Shown here: positions 1 through 9,472 of the stretch, in pieces
Layout: the number at the start of each line of letters is the position of its first letter
Numbering within the stretch: position 1 is the first letter of the stretch
Assembly: GCF_004151105.1 (NCBI RefSeq)
Contig: NZ_PHRF01000074.1
Coordinates: 1-59,041, forward strand
Direction of reading: 5' to 3'
Length of the DNA: 59,041 nucleotides
Source: Streptomyces sp. L-9-10
Lineage (GTDB): Bacteria > Actinomycetota > Actinomycetes > Streptomycetales > Streptomycetaceae
The notes under the pieces: generated by a model
Database searches by the model: none
The model's input: the letters and a program-made list of their open reading frames with translations, nothing else
What the model was told of the DNA's origin: nothing
Made by a program: the position numbers and the translations under genes

Positions 1-15
1 CACCCCACCTCCGGA

Positions 16-54
16 CTCCGCCCCCGCCCCGGCTCGCCCGGGGCGGGGGCGGAG
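16..54. terminator. Strong GC hairpin at window start
   Basis: A perfect 17-bp stem (16-32 pairing with 38-54) closes a 5-nt loop. It has no T-run. It probably ends transcription of a gene left of the window. Confidence 0.55.
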
Positions 55-282
55 CTGTCACACCGCACCCGTCGCCGTATCCCCCTCGCGTCAGCAGCTT
101 TACCCAAAGCCATTCCATCGAGTGACCGTTGGGCCATCCGGATGACGGGTCTCCAGGGTCCAACTAGGGTGCGGCGCAGGCGTTCCGGCACTTGGCCCAC
201 CGGCATTGCGATGTCAGTGCCGGGTGCCACAGTGGGGGAGTGAGCAACGCAGGCCGCAGGGCAGAGGGGGTGAGGTCCGACC

Positions 283-2307
283 ATGTCCGGTTCCGGTATC
301 GGTGAGGAGATGGGTGCTCAGGGCGCCCGTGTACGGGCTCTCGCGGTGCTGCGCATCCGCAGCAGGGCGCTGGGCGTGGCGGTGCTGCCCGCCGCCGTCG
401 CCGTCGTCCTGCTCGTCGGCGGGGCCACGGGCCGCATCAGCGGCGGAGGCTGGGACATCGCGCGCTGGGCCGTGACGGGCGTGGCACTGATCGTGTTGCT
501 GCTCGCGGGCGCCGTCGCCGCCGTGGTCGCCCGCGCCAGGCCCGCGCTCAGCCCGACCGTCCCGGTCAGCGAGAAGGCCGCCCCCGATCTCTACCGGCTG
601 GTGCGCGATCTCGCGGAGCGGCTCGACGTGCCCGCGCCCTCCGCCATAGCGCTGACCCCGGACTGCGACAGCTGGCTGGAGGACCGTACGCATCCGGCGC
701 AGGCCGAGGCACTCTCGGGTACGCACTCGGACGCATATACGCACCCGCGCGCGCTGTCCGGCTTCGGCGGCGGCCGTCGCCGCGCCGCCCGGCGGATCGC
801 CGCCGCCCCCGTCCTCGTGATCGGTTCGCCCTTCCTGTGGTGGATGCGGGTCGCCGAGCTGCGGGCCGTGCTCGCCCCTGTCGTGGCGGGTACGGGACCT
901 TCGGCGCATCCGGACATAGCCGCAGCCCGCCGGTTCGTCCGGGGGCTGGACGCGGCGGTCGCCGTCGCGTCCCGGCCTGGCCTGGGACCGATACGCCGGG
1001 TGGCGCTGGGCTTTGTCGGCCAGGTCGCCAAGCTGCTGCTGCGCGGCTGCGGCGAGCATGCCGCGCTGATGGAGCGCGGTGTCGCGGCGGCCGCCTCCGA
1101 GCGCGCACAGGCGGTGGACTACGGTCTGCGGATCGTCGCCCAGGAGCAGGTGGGCCTCGCGTACGCGGGCTGGGACCGGCTGCTGACCAGGGTCGCGCTG
1201 CCCGCGTGGCGCATGGGCCGCTGGCCGTCCCGGCTGGACGCCGGCGTGGTGTCCGCGCTCACGGAGCTGTCCCGTCGCGACCGCCTCGCCGAGGGTTTCA
1301 CGTCCCGGCTCGGCGAGCGCCCCGCCTGCGATCTGCTCGAAGAACCGGGCGTGGTCGACGAGGCGGCCTCTCTGCTGGCCGCCCGGCTCTTCCACGGTGG
1401 CCCGGCCGAGGCGGGCCCGGACTGGTCCCCGGTGGACTGGCAGCAGTATCCGGAGGAGGTCGTCGACCGTAAGTGGCGTACGGAAGCGGCGCGGCTGCAC
1501 CGCGTCCTCGACGCCATGGGCGTACGGCGCTCCGCCGACCCCGCAGGCTCCGCCCTGACGCCCGGCCCGACCCTGGAACGGGTCATCGACCATCTGTCCC
1601 GGCACGACGCCGGGACAGGCGTCACCGGCAGTACCCGTCATGTCAGTGGCGGCAGTGGCGGCAGTGGCGGCAGCGGATGCGGTGGCTCCAGCGGCACCAG
1701 TCCCGTCAAAAGCGCGAGTGAGGGCGGCAAGACCAGCGGGACCGGTGAGGCCAACGAAACCGGCAAGACCAGCAGCGAGGCCAACGAGACGAGTAAGACC
1801 CACGAGCCGAGCAAGACCGAGGAGCCGAGCAAGGCCAACGAGACGAGCAAGCCGAGCAAGACGAGTAAGCCGAGCAGGATCAGCGAGACGAACAAGATCA
1901 ACGAGGCCATTGAGGCGGGCGACGCCCTGGCCGCGGGCATCAGCGCCGAGCTGGCCCGCGAGGAGGCCGCGGCGGCCCCGGCCGTCCCGGCCGAGGCCGC
2001 GAGCGACGCTGTCGCGCTCTGGGGCACCGATCCGCTGCCCCTCTTCCCGCTCCAGCCGCCCCGCAGCGGCCGTGAGCTGCTCGCCGACCATGTCACGGCG
2101 ATGGTCTGCTGCTCCGCCGTCGATACAGCGGGTGCCGTGCCCGGCCTGGACTGGCTCGACGGCCCGGCCCTCCTGATCGACGGCGAGCGCCGCGCGGATC
2201 TGGGCGGGCGCGTCCTCAGCCTGGTCGAGGGCGGCGACGCCGAGCCGCTCCGTTCCTGGCTGACGTCGCTCGGCGTACGGGCCGAGAAGCCCGTGCGCCT
2301 CGTGTGA
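283..2307 (+). CDS. Membrane protein resembling an inactivated M48 peptidase
   Basis: 674 aa. Two N-terminal hydrophobic segments (about residues 28-48 and 61-82) are followed by a soluble domain. The stretch VAELRAVLA (about residue 192) matches the helix that precedes the zinc motif HELGH in M48 metallopeptidases, but the next residues are PVVAG, so both zinc histidines and the catalytic Glu are missing. About residues 465-545 form a low-complexity hydrophilic linker built from Glu/Asn/Thr/Ser/Lys, encoded by 6-bp-like repeats of lower GC than the neighbours. A conserved-looking C-terminal domain follows. The ATG has a GAGG sequence 7 nt upstream. Family assignment is inference; function unknown, presumably non-proteolytic. 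Confidence 0.75.
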   Translation: MSGSGIGEEMGAQGARVRALAVLRIRSRALGVAVLPAAVAVVLLVGGATGRISGGGWDIARWAVTGVALIVLLLAGAVAAVVARARPALSPTVPVSEKAAPDLYRLVRDLAERLDVPAPSAIALTPDCDSWLEDRTHPAQAEALSGTHSDAYTHPRALSGFGGGRRRAARRIAAAPVLVIGSPFLWWMRVAELRAVLAPVVAGTGPSAHPDIAAARRFVRGLDAAVAVASRPGLGPIRRVALGFVGQVAKLLLRGCGEHAALMERGVAAAASERAQAVDYGLRIVAQEQVGLAYAGWDRLLTRVALPAWRMGRWPSRLDAGVVSALTELSRRDRLAEGFTSRLGERPACDLLEEPGVVDEAASLLAARLFHGGPAEAGPDWSPVDWQQYPEEVVDRKWRTEAARLHRVLDAMGVRRSADPAGSALTPGPTLERVIDHLSRHDAGTGVTGSTRHVSGGSGGSGGSGCGGSSGTSPVKSASEGGKTSGTGEANETGKTSSEANETSKTHEPSKTEEPSKANETSKPSKTSKPSRISETNKINEAIEAGDALAAGISAELAREEAAAAPAVPAEAASDAVALWGTDPLPLFPLQPPRSGRELLADHVTAMVCCSAVDTAGAVPGLDWLDGPALLIDGERRADLGGRVLSLVEGGDAEPLRSWLTSLGVRAEKPVRLV

Positions 2308-2342
2308 GCCCCGCCATATAACGCCACATACCGCCCGGCGCC

Positions 2343-2366
2343 GCCCACCGCCGACCGGCGGTGGGC
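2343..2366. terminator. Hairpin downstream of the M48-like gene
   Basis: GCCCACCGCCG (2343-2353) pairs with CGGCGGTGGGC (2356-2366). It lies 36 nt after the stop codon and has no T-run. Confidence 0.45.
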
Positions 2367-2628
2367 CCGGTAGCGCCCCGCCGACCGCGACAGCGGACCA
2401 CCCCTTATCACACCGTGAATCCTGATTGTCGCGTTCCTTTAAGGTTAATTCGCAACGAACGGTGACGGAGTGCGTGCGTAATGTGATGTGCTGGGGGTCG
2501 CCGCTTACACCCGACCGCTTCACCGGCCGGATAAACGGTCGTATCACCGGCGCGTCGGTGCTCGCGTCGGCGCATCTGTCAACGGTCGTGCCACCTGATG
2601 GCGCGGGGGCTCGGAGGAGGGGCGCACC
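2367..2628. other. Intergenic region before the DMFase-like gene
   Basis: Part of a 321-bp gap. It contains a locally AT-richer patch (about 2415-2490) that probably holds the promoter of the next gene. No convincing reading frame or further structure was seen. Confidence 0.4.
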
Positions 2629-4143
2629 ATGGGGGCGGACCAGATCCGGCGGTGGGAATCGGGTGCGCTCGCCCACGCGGTCAGCGATCCCTTCGGCCAG
2701 GGCCCGCTGCCCTGGCTGCGCGGCAGCGAGAACTACTTCGACGACACCGGCCATGTCGTGCCCTGGTACGCCGATCCGCATCTGGGCGGCGGCGGTCAGG
2801 GCAACCACGCCGGTTACGGGCACGGACACGGGCACGGACACCACGGCGGCAGCGGTGGCACCCGTACCGCCGACGACGTACGACGCCAGATCAAGGGCTT
2901 CGCGTCCACCGGCGCCGTCGCTCCCGGCGAGGCCATCGACTTCCATGTCACCGTCGACCCGCCCCAGCAGTTCTCGGTCGACATCTATCGGATCGGGCAC
3001 TACGGCGGCGACGGCGCCCGCAAGATCATCACCAGTCCCCGGCTCTCCGGGATCGTCCAGCCGCCCCCGCTCGCCGCCGACCGGACCGTCTCCTGCCATC
3101 ACTGGTGGCTGTCCTGGCGGCTCCAGATCCCGGACTTCTGGGCTCTCGGTGCCTATGTCGCCGTCCTCACGACAGCCGACGGCTACCGCTCCCACATCCC
3201 CTTCACCGTCCGCGACAGCCACCCCGCCGATCTGCTCCTGCTCCTCCCCGACATCACCTGGCAGGCCTACAACCTCTATCCCGAGGACGGCCACACCGGC
3301 GCCAGCCTCTACCACGCGTGGGACGAGCAGGGCCGGCTCCTCGGCGAACAGGACGCCGCCATGACGGTCTCCTTCGACCGCCCCTACGCGGGCGCGGGGC
3401 TGCCCCTCCATGTCGGTCACGCATACGACTTCATCCGCTGGGCCGAGCGGTACGGCTACGACCTCGCCTACGCCGACACCCGCGATCTGCACGCGGGCCG
3501 CGTCGACCCCAGCCGCTACCGGGGCCTGGTCTTCCCCGGCCATGACGAGTACTGGTCCGTCCCCATGCGCCGGACCGTCGAGGCCGCGCGCGACGGCGGT
3601 ACCTCACTCGTCTTCCTCTCCGCCAACACCATGTACTGGCAGGTGGAGTTGGGCCCCTCGGCCTCCGGTGTCCCCGACCGTCTGCTCACCTGCCGCAAGC
3701 GCCGTGGTCCGGGCCGCCCCGCGCTCTGGCGCGAGGTGGACCGGCCGGAGCAGGAGCTGCTCGGCATCCAGTACGCGGGCCGGGTCCCCGAGCCGCGCCC
3801 CCTGGTCGTACGGAACGCCGATCACTGGCTCTGGGAAGCCACCGGCGCGACGGAGGGCGACGAGATCGAGGGCCTGGTCGCGGGTGAGGCGGACCGTTAC
3901 TTCCCGCGTACCGCCCTCCCCGAGCACCAGGACCGGATCCTGCTCGCGCACTCCCCGTACCGCGATCTCGACAACAGCCGGCGCCACCAGGAGACCTCGC
4001 TCTACCGCGCTCCGTCCGGCGCGCTCGTCTTCGCGTCGGGCACCTTCGCCTGGTCCCCGGCGCTGGACCGGCCGGGCCATGTCGATCCCCGCATCCAGCG
4101 CGCGACCGCCAACCTCCTGGACCGGATCTGCAAGCGGGACTGA
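2629..4143 (+). CDS. N,N-dimethylformamidase beta-subunit-like protein
   Basis: 504 aa, resembling the large subunit of N,N-dimethylformamidase. Recognisable parts are an N-terminal beta-sandwich region (FHVTVDPPQQFSVDIYRIG), a central region with WQAYNLYPEDGHTGASLY and a C-terminal flavodoxin-like region with FPGHDEYWS. A His/Gly-rich insert (about residues 63-77) may bind metal or be simple expansion. The ATG has GGAGGAGG 8 nt upstream. It lies directly before purC on the same strand, 266 bp apart. The fold family is clear, but the true substrate is unknown; family members in actinomycetes need not hydrolyse DMF. Confidence 0.8.
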   Translation: MGADQIRRWESGALAHAVSDPFGQGPLPWLRGSENYFDDTGHVVPWYADPHLGGGGQGNHAGYGHGHGHGHHGGSGGTRTADDVRRQIKGFASTGAVAPGEAIDFHVTVDPPQQFSVDIYRIGHYGGDGARKIITSPRLSGIVQPPPLAADRTVSCHHWWLSWRLQIPDFWALGAYVAVLTTADGYRSHIPFTVRDSHPADLLLLLPDITWQAYNLYPEDGHTGASLYHAWDEQGRLLGEQDAAMTVSFDRPYAGAGLPLHVGHAYDFIRWAERYGYDLAYADTRDLHAGRVDPSRYRGLVFPGHDEYWSVPMRRTVEAARDGGTSLVFLSANTMYWQVELGPSASGVPDRLLTCRKRRGPGRPALWREVDRPEQELLGIQYAGRVPEPRPLVVRNADHWLWEATGATEGDEIEGLVAGEADRYFPRTALPEHQDRILLAHSPYRDLDNSRRHQETSLYRAPSGALVFASGTFAWSPALDRPGHVDPRIQRATANLLDRICKRD

Positions 4144-4272
4144 ACGCCGGGCGTGAGCGCGGGAACCAACGCAAGGACCGAACGCCGGGACCGACCGAGC
4201 GCCGGAGCCGGCGCCGGGCCTGAGCGCCGGAAACCGAGCGCAAGGCTGGGGCGCCGGGCCCGAGCGCCGCCC
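4144..4272. repeat. Degenerate repeats of GCGCCGG-type units after the stop
   Basis: The sequence after the stop at 4141-4143 is an irregular series of related words (GAACGCCGGG, GAGCGCCGG, GGCGCCGGGCC), some containing further TGA triplets (for example at 4154). Units are too diverged for a fixed period. Confidence 0.45.
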
Positions 4273-4409
4273 ACCCGTTCCCGTCCCCCCCGTCGGACCG
4301 GATCCATGAGCCGTCCGAACGGCGCGCGGCACCCCTGAGAGCTGGGACTTCCGGCATACGGGAGAATCGAGGCGATCTCTCAGATCGGACAGAACCACGG
4401 GGAGGAACC

Positions 4410-5309
4410 GTGTCCGGATTCGTAGAAAAGCCCGAGCCCGAAGAGGTGCCGGGTCTGGTGCACATCCACACCGGCAAGGTGCGGGATCTGTACCGGAACG
4501 AGGCGGGCGACCTCGTGATGGTCGCCAGTGACCGTTTGTCCGCGTACGACTGGGTGCTGCCCACCGAAATCCCCGACAAGGGCCGGGTCCTCACCCAGCT
4601 CTCGCTCTGGTGGTTCGAGAAGCTCGTCGACCTCGTGCCCAATCATGTGATCTCGACCGACCTCCCCGCGGGCGCCCCCGCCGACTGGGCCGGCCGCACC
4701 CTCGTCTGCCGGTCGCTCCGGATGATCCCCGTGGAGTGCGTCGCCCGTGGCTATCTGACCGGCTCGGGTCTCGCGGAGTACAAGGAGTCCCGTACCGTCT
4801 GCGGGCTCGCGCTCCCCGAGGGCCTCATGGACGGCTCCGAGCTGCCCGGCCCGATCTTCACGCCCGCCACCAAGGCGGCCGTCGGCGACCACGACGAGAA
4901 CGTCCCGTACGAAGAAGTGGCCCGCCAGGTCGGCGCGGAGACCGCGGCCCTGCTCCGCCGTACGACCCTCGACGTCTACGGCCGGGCCCGGGACATCGCC
5001 CGCGAACGGGGCATCATCCTCGCCGACACCAAGTTCGAGTTCGGCTTCGACGGCGAGCGGCTGGTGATCGCCGACGAGGTGCTGACCCCCGACTCCTCGC
5101 GTTTCTGGCCGGTCGCCGGCTGGGAGCCGGGCCGTCCGCAGCCGTCGTACGACAAGCAGTACGTCCGCGACTGGCTGACCTCGCCGGCCTCCGGCTGGGA
5201 CCGCCGGAGCGAGCAGCCGCCGCCCCCGCTGCCGCAGGAGATCGTCGACGCGACCCGCGCGAAGTACGTGGAGGCGTACGAACTGCTCACCGGCCTCGGC
5301 TGGCGGTAA
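4410..5309 (+). CDS. purC: Phosphoribosylaminoimidazole-succinocarboxamide synthase (SAICAR synthetase)
   Basis: 299 aa, full length. It joins CAIR and L-aspartate with ATP to give SAICAR in de novo purine synthesis; cytosolic. Diagnostic motifs are GKVRDLY (22-28), SDRLSAYDW (40-48), ECVARGYLTGSG (about 109-120) and DTKFEFG. Start is GTG 4410, with GGAGG 4-5 nt upstream. It is separated from purSQL by the sensor/ABC operon and tRNA genes, so it is transcribed on its own. Confidence 0.97.
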   Translation: MSGFVEKPEPEEVPGLVHIHTGKVRDLYRNEAGDLVMVASDRLSAYDWVLPTEIPDKGRVLTQLSLWWFEKLVDLVPNHVISTDLPAGAPADWAGRTLVCRSLRMIPVECVARGYLTGSGLAEYKESRTVCGLALPEGLMDGSELPGPIFTPATKAAVGDHDENVPYEEVARQVGAETAALLRRTTLDVYGRARDIARERGIILADTKFEFGFDGERLVIADEVLTPDSSRFWPVAGWEPGRPQPSYDKQYVRDWLTSPASGWDRRSEQPPPPLPQEIVDATRAKYVEAYELLTGLGWR

Positions 5310-5383
5310 ACGCCTACGAGCAGCAGCCGGAACCGGCACGCACGGCCGGCAGGCACGGCCGATACGCACGGCCGGAACACCAA

Positions 5384-5416
5384 GAAGCCCCCCGACCGAT
5401 CCGGCCGGGGGGCTTC
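5384..5416. terminator. Bidirectional terminator between purC and tRNA-Gly
   Basis: GAAGCCCCCC and GGGGGGCTTC close a long GC stem with a short central loop. It can serve purC on the plus strand and tRNA-Gly on the minus strand. Confidence 0.7.
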
Positions 5417-5423
5417 TACGCTG

Positions 5424-5496
5424 AGCGGACGACCAGGTTCGAACTGGCGACCTCAACCTTGGCAAGGTTGCGCTCTACCAACTGAGCTACGTCCGC
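5424..5496 (-). tRNA. tRNA-Gly(GCC), copy 1
   Basis: A 73-nt cloverleaf on the minus strand: acceptor GCGGACG/CGTCCGC, D-arm with GCTCAGTTGGTAGAGC, anticodon loop TTGCCAA, T-arm GGTTCGAACC-like. CCA is not encoded. It is identical to the tRNA at 9818-9890. Confidence 0.95.
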
Positions 5497-5518
5497 ATGC
5501 GCCGTGGCGCGGAGACCA

Positions 5519-6130
5519 CTATACCCAACCTCGCTCGCGGGCGAGACGCACTGCCGTATGCCGGTTCTCCGCCCCCAGTTTGGAGGCCGCCGACGACAGA
5601 TAGTTCCGCACGGTCCCCTGCGACAGCGACGCCCGCTCCGCGACCTCCGCGATCGGCGCCCCGTCCGCCGCCAGCTCCAGGACCTCGGCCTCGCGCGCGG
5701 TCAGCGGCGAGTCCCCGGCCGAGATCGCGTCCGCCGCCAACTCGGGGTCGACGAAACGGTTCCCGGCGTGGACGGTACGGATGATCTCGGCGAGCTGTCG
5801 CGCGCTCACCGTCTTCGGGACGAAGCCCCGCACGCCCGCCGCCAGCGCCCGCTTCAGATGGCCGGGCCGGCCGTGGCTCGTCACGATCATCGTGCGGCAG
5901 CCGGGCAGTTCGGTACGGAGCGATGTGGCGACTTTCACACCGTCCGCGCCCGGCATCTGGAGATCCAGCACGGCCACATCGGGCCGGTGGGCCCGTGCCA
6001 TCGCCAGGGCTTCGGGCCCGGAGGCCGCCTCGGCGACCACGATCAGATCGTCTTCGAGCGCGAGCAGTGCGGCGAGCGCGCCGCGGATCAAATGCTCATC
6101 GTCGGCGAGCAGTACGCGAACAGGACTCAT
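5519..6130 (-). CDS. LuxR/NarL-family response regulator (DesR-like)
   Basis: 203 aa from the ATG at 6130 (MSPVRVLLADDE). An in-frame upstream extension to 6169 lies inside the kinase gene and looks spurious. It has a receiver domain (residues 1-120) with acidic pocket DDE and phospho-acceptor Asp in VLDLQMPG, then a LuxR-type HTH (about 137-195: LTAREAEVLELAADG, SQGTVRNYLSSAASKLG). The start is only 4 nt after the kinase stop, so it is translationally linked. Likely cognate kinase is 6135-7631 and likely target is the ABC exporter of the same operon. Confidence 0.93.
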   Translation of the reverse strand: MSPVRVLLADDEHLIRGALAALLALEDDLIVVAEAASGPEALAMARAHRPDVAVLDLQMPGADGVKVATSLRTELPGCRTMIVTSHGRPGHLKRALAAGVRGFVPKTVSARQLAEIIRTVHAGNRFVDPELAADAISAGDSPLTAREAEVLELAADGAPIAEVAERASLSQGTVRNYLSSAASKLGAENRHTAVRLARERGWV

Positions 6131-6134
6131 ACCG

Positions 6135-7631
6135 CTACTTCCTCGCCGTCCGGGTCTCGTCGGCTTCATCAGTCACGTCAGTCACACCGGTCACGTCGGT
6201 GTCATCGGCGTCATCGGCAGCGCCGCCCGCGTCGCCCGCGTCGGAGAAGGGGCGGTCACGACCGGTGTCCGCCCGTGGCAGCGGCAGCGGCACCCGTGCC
6301 GTCAGCAGGAAGCAGCCGTCCCCGGTGCTTCCCGCCTCAAGGGTCCCGTCCAGCGCGGCCAGCCTCTCCCGCAGTCCGGCCAGCCCGGAGCCCGTCCCCG
6401 ACAGTCCGGAGTCCTTCCCGGCCGGCCCGGAGCCCGTCCCGGCCCGCGTACCGGCACCGGCGGCCGGCACCCCGTCGTTCTCCACGGTCAGCACCGCCTC
6501 CCGGCTGCCCGACCCCCCGGCCGGCCTTCCACCGGCCTCCGACCCATTGACCCCCGACCCATCGACCCCCGACCCGTCGTCCGCCGACCCTCCGGTCTGC
6601 GACAGCCGTACGGTGCACCGCCGGGCGTCCCCGTGCCGCAGCACATTCGTCGTCGCTTCCCGTACCACCCACCCGAGAGCCGACTGGACCTCGGCGGACA
6701 GCCCGCCGACATCGCCCCCCTTGATCCGGCAGTCGATGCCCGCCGCCTTCAACACCCCCCGGGCTCCTTCCAGTTCGGTGTGCAGATCCGCTTCCCGGTA
6801 GCCGCGTACGACCTCCCGTACCTCCCGCTGCGACTCCTGCGCGATCTGCTGCACTTCGGTCATCTGGGCCACCGCCCCCGGCCGGTCGCGCTCGGCCAGC
6901 TGGACCGCCAGCTCGCTCTTCAGCGCGATCACCGCGAGGTTGCGGCCCATGACATCGTGCAGATCGCGCCCGAAACGCAGCCGCTCCTCCGCGATCGCGA
7001 GCCGCGTATGCAGCTCGCGCGCCTCGCTCAGTTCCCAGACGACGTTGACCAGCCAGGCCGAGAAGACACAGGAGAAGCCGAGAGACGAACCCGTGGCGAG
7101 GACGGCGACCCCGTTCGCGGCGGCGTTGTACCACTCCAGCCCGAACAGCAGACTGAAGGCCGTCGTACCGGCCCCCGCACCGAGCACGGCGTACACCCTC
7201 CGCGCCGTCGTGCGCAGTCCGAGAGTGATCGCCGCCAGACCGAAGCCGGCGAACCCCACCAGCAGAAACGCGTAAGCCGTGTCCTGTGGAATCGAGCCGG
7301 TACTCCCCAGCACGAGCAGGGTGATGATGCCTCCGCCCGTCAGCGCGGAAACGCCCAGAACCAGCCGTACAGGCTGCTCACGCCGGCCCAGGCGCCAGTC
7401 CATGGCCGTGGACAGCAGCACGCCCGTCACCGCGGAGTGCGCCATGACGAGCAGGAACAGCCAGCTGCCCCGCTGTCCTCCGCCCCCGGCGAAGAGCTGC
7501 GGAATGCCGATCGCGCCGACCTCGACGATCGTGAAGCCATGGAACGTCCAGCGGGTGTAGAGCTCGACCTTGGCCATGTTGCTCCTGGCCGGCTTGCTCC
7601 AGCCGTGCCACCAGCCCGTCAGTCTGGACAT
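6135..7631 (-). CDS. Sensor histidine kinase, DesK/NarX subfamily (HisKA_3)
   Basis: 498 aa. The N-terminal half carries about six hydrophobic segments. HisKA_3 motif RFGRDLHDVMGRNL places the phospho-acceptor at His225. The HATPase domain has N-box REATTNVLRHG and G-box GSGLAGLRERLAALDG. Between N- and G-boxes sits an unusually long Gly/Ser/Asp-rich insertion with repeats of DGSGV type, and the C-terminus has a DVT/DEAD-type repetitive tail. GTG/ATG choice: ATG 7631 is preceded by GAGGAAGG at 5-6 nt. It is the third gene of the operon ATPase-permease-kinase-regulator. DesK-type systems often sense membrane state or membrane-active compounds; the signal here is unknown. Confidence 0.92.
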   Translation of the reverse strand: MSRLTGWWHGWSKPARSNMAKVELYTRWTFHGFTIVEVGAIGIPQLFAGGGGQRGSWLFLLVMAHSAVTGVLLSTAMDWRLGRREQPVRLVLGVSALTGGGIITLLVLGSTGSIPQDTAYAFLLVGFAGFGLAAITLGLRTTARRVYAVLGAGAGTTAFSLLFGLEWYNAAANGVAVLATGSSLGFSCVFSAWLVNVVWELSEARELHTRLAIAEERLRFGRDLHDVMGRNLAVIALKSELAVQLAERDRPGAVAQMTEVQQIAQESQREVREVVRGYREADLHTELEGARGVLKAAGIDCRIKGGDVGGLSAEVQSALGWVVREATTNVLRHGDARRCTVRLSQTGGSADDGSGVDGSGVNGSEAGGRPAGGSGSREAVLTVENDGVPAAGAGTRAGTGSGPAGKDSGLSGTGSGLAGLRERLAALDGTLEAGSTGDGCFLLTARVPLPLPRADTGRDRPFSDAGDAGGAADDADDTDVTGVTDVTDEADETRTARK

Positions 7632-7670
7632 CGCGCCCTTCCTCGGTGTCCTGGTGCCTGTGTCCGCGTC

Positions 7671-8495
7671 TCAGCGACGAGGCTCCCAGCGGAACCATCG
7701 CTGTACAGCAAACACTGAGAGGATGGTCCAAACCAAGGCGCTCAGCGCCGCGCCGAGCAGGTCGTACGCTTCCGTCCCGCCGAGCCAGCCCGCCCGGATC
7801 AGCGTGATGGTCCCGGTCATCGGCAGCAGCTCGCAGATGGAGGCGATCCGTTCGGGCAGCGCCTCCAGCGGTATGAACAGCCCCGAGCCGACCACCGAGA
7901 TCATGAACAGCGGCATGCTGGTGATCTGGGCGCTCTCGACGGTACGGGTGAAGGCGGAGGTCACCGCCGCCATCGCGCTGAGCAGCACCAGCCCGAGCAG
8001 CAGTCCGCCCACCAGCACCACCGGCTGCTGCGGCGCGCGTACGTCGAGGAACGCGACCGCGGCGGCGATCATCACGGCGGACTGCGCGAACGCCAGGCCG
8101 GCCGACGGCAGCGCGGTGCCGATCAGGATCTCCCGGTCGGACGCCTCCATCGTGCGGAGCCGCTTGAGCACCAGTTCCTCGCGGCGCGCGGTGTACGCGG
8201 CGGTGAGGCTGCTGTAGACCGCCATGATCAGCACCATGCCGATGCCGCCGGTCATCGACGCCTCGATGACGCTGATCCCGGTGTCGCCGAGGTCGATCCT
8301 GCCGAGCGATTCCTTGATCGCGACGATCATCCCCAGCGGCACGAGCAAGGCGGTGAACAGCGCCGTCCTGTTCCGTACGAGCAGCGAGAACTCGGCCCGG
8401 CCGAGCGCCTTGAGGCGGTCTCCGGTCGTGGTCGTCCGTACGTCGGTCTCCCCGCTCCGCGGGATCTCGGTCTTCTGCCGGCTCACCGTGCTCAT
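7671..8495 (-). CDS. ABC-2 type transporter permease
   Basis: 274 aa with about six transmembrane helices and the ABC2_membrane pattern (long first periplasmic segment, then LVGGLLLGLVLLSAMAAV, SMPLFMISVVGSGLFIPLE). It overlaps the stop of the ATPase gene by 4 nt (ATGA), so the two are translationally coupled and form one exporter. The gap to the kinase is 39 nt. Confidence 0.9.
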   Translation of the reverse strand: MSTVSRQKTEIPRSGETDVRTTTTGDRLKALGRAEFSLLVRNRTALFTALLVPLGMIVAIKESLGRIDLGDTGISVIEASMTGGIGMVLIMAVYSSLTAAYTARREELVLKRLRTMEASDREILIGTALPSAGLAFAQSAVMIAAAVAFLDVRAPQQPVVLVGGLLLGLVLLSAMAAVTSAFTRTVESAQITSMPLFMISVVGSGLFIPLEALPERIASICELLPMTGTITLIRAGWLGGTEAYDLLGAALSALVWTILSVFAVQRWFRWEPRR

Positions 8496-9472
8496 CGTGC
8501 GTCCACCGTTCCGGCCGTTTCCACTGTTCCCGCCGCTCCCGCTCCCGCCGCTCCCGCCGCTCCCGCCGTTTCCGCGGTCCGGGCCGCGATGTCGAGAAAG
8601 GCCTCCTCAAGGGAGGCGGACCGCGCGTCCAGCGCCCCCAGCTCCACGCCCGAGTCCTCGGCCCACCGGAGGAGTTCGCTCAGATCCCGCTGGAGCCGCT
8701 GCGTACGGATCTCCACCGCCTGTCCGTTCGCCGCCGCCCGCAGGGACAGCGGGAGCCGTCCGGCGGGGACGTTCTGGGGCAGCACGAAGCGGATCCGGGC
8801 CGGGCGGGTGGCGGTCACCTCGGCCGGGGTGCCGGTGACATCGATCCGGCCCTGGTGCATGATCGCCAGCCGGTCGGCGAGGGTCTCGGCCTCCTCCAGA
8901 TAGTGCGTGGTCAGCAGCACGGTCGTGCCGCCGTCCCGCAGCTCCCTGATCAACTCCCAGGTGTCGCGCCGCCCTTCGGCGTCCAGCCCGGTCGTCGGCT
9001 CGTCGAGGAAGAGCACCTCGGGCCGGCCGAGCAGCGCGAGCGCCAGATCCAGGCGCCGCTTCTCCCCGCCGGAGAGCTGCTTGACGCGTACGCCGGAGCG
9101 CTTGGTGAGCCCCACCAGGTCCAGCGCCTCCGGGGTCGGCCGTGCCCCGCTGGTGCAGCCGGCGCACATCCCCACGGTCTCGGCGACCGTCAGATCGGAC
9201 GGGAAGCCGCCCTCCTGGAGCATCATTCCCATCCGGGGCCGGACGGCCGTCCGCTTGGTGTACGGATCATGTCCGAACACCCGGACCGTGCCGCCGCTGG
9301 GTCTCGCGAGGCCCTCCAGCATTTCGAGGGTGGATGTCTTGCCCGCGCCGTTCGTGCCCAGCAGGGCGAACAGCTCGCCCCGCGCCACGGAGAAGGAGAC
9401 ACCGTCCACCGCTGTGAAGCCACCGGCGTACGTACGCCTCAGCTCTTCCACCTCGATTACCGCGTCGTTCAT
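8492..9472 (-). CDS. ABC transporter ATP-binding protein (exporter)
   Basis: 326 aa from ATG 9472 (MNDAVIEVEELRRTY). The frame stays open upstream through a tandem repeat but that extension is repeat-encoded and not credible. Walker A GTNGAGKTST, Q-loop LQEGGFPSDLT, signature QLSGGEKRRLDLA, Walker B VLFLDEPTTGLD and H-loop LLTTHYLEEA are all intact. The C-terminal end is an Ala/Gly low-complexity run. First gene of the exporter/two-component operon; DrrA/CcmA-like subfamily that exports hydrophobic compounds. Confidence 0.93.
   Translation of the reverse strand: MNDAVIEVEELRRTYAGGFTAVDGVSFSVARGELFALLGTNGAGKTSTLEMLEGLARPSGGTVRVFGHDPYTKRTAVRPRMGMMLQEGGFPSDLTVAETVGMCAGCTSGARPTPEALDLVGLTKRSGVRVKQLSGGEKRRLDLALALLGRPEVLFLDEPTTGLDAEGRRDTWELIRELRDGGTTVLLTTHYLEEAETLADRLAIMHQGRIDVTGTPAEVTATRPARIRFVLPQNVPAGRLPLSLRAAANGQAVEIRTQRLQRDLSELLRWAEDSGVELGALDARSASLEEAFLDIAARTAETAGAAGAAGAGAAGTVETAGTVDAR

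Noticed and set aside
214..3543. Minus-strand open frame of 1109 codons
   Set aside because: Antisense to the M48-like and DMFase-like genes, with repetitive Leu/Arg composition and no recognisable domain.
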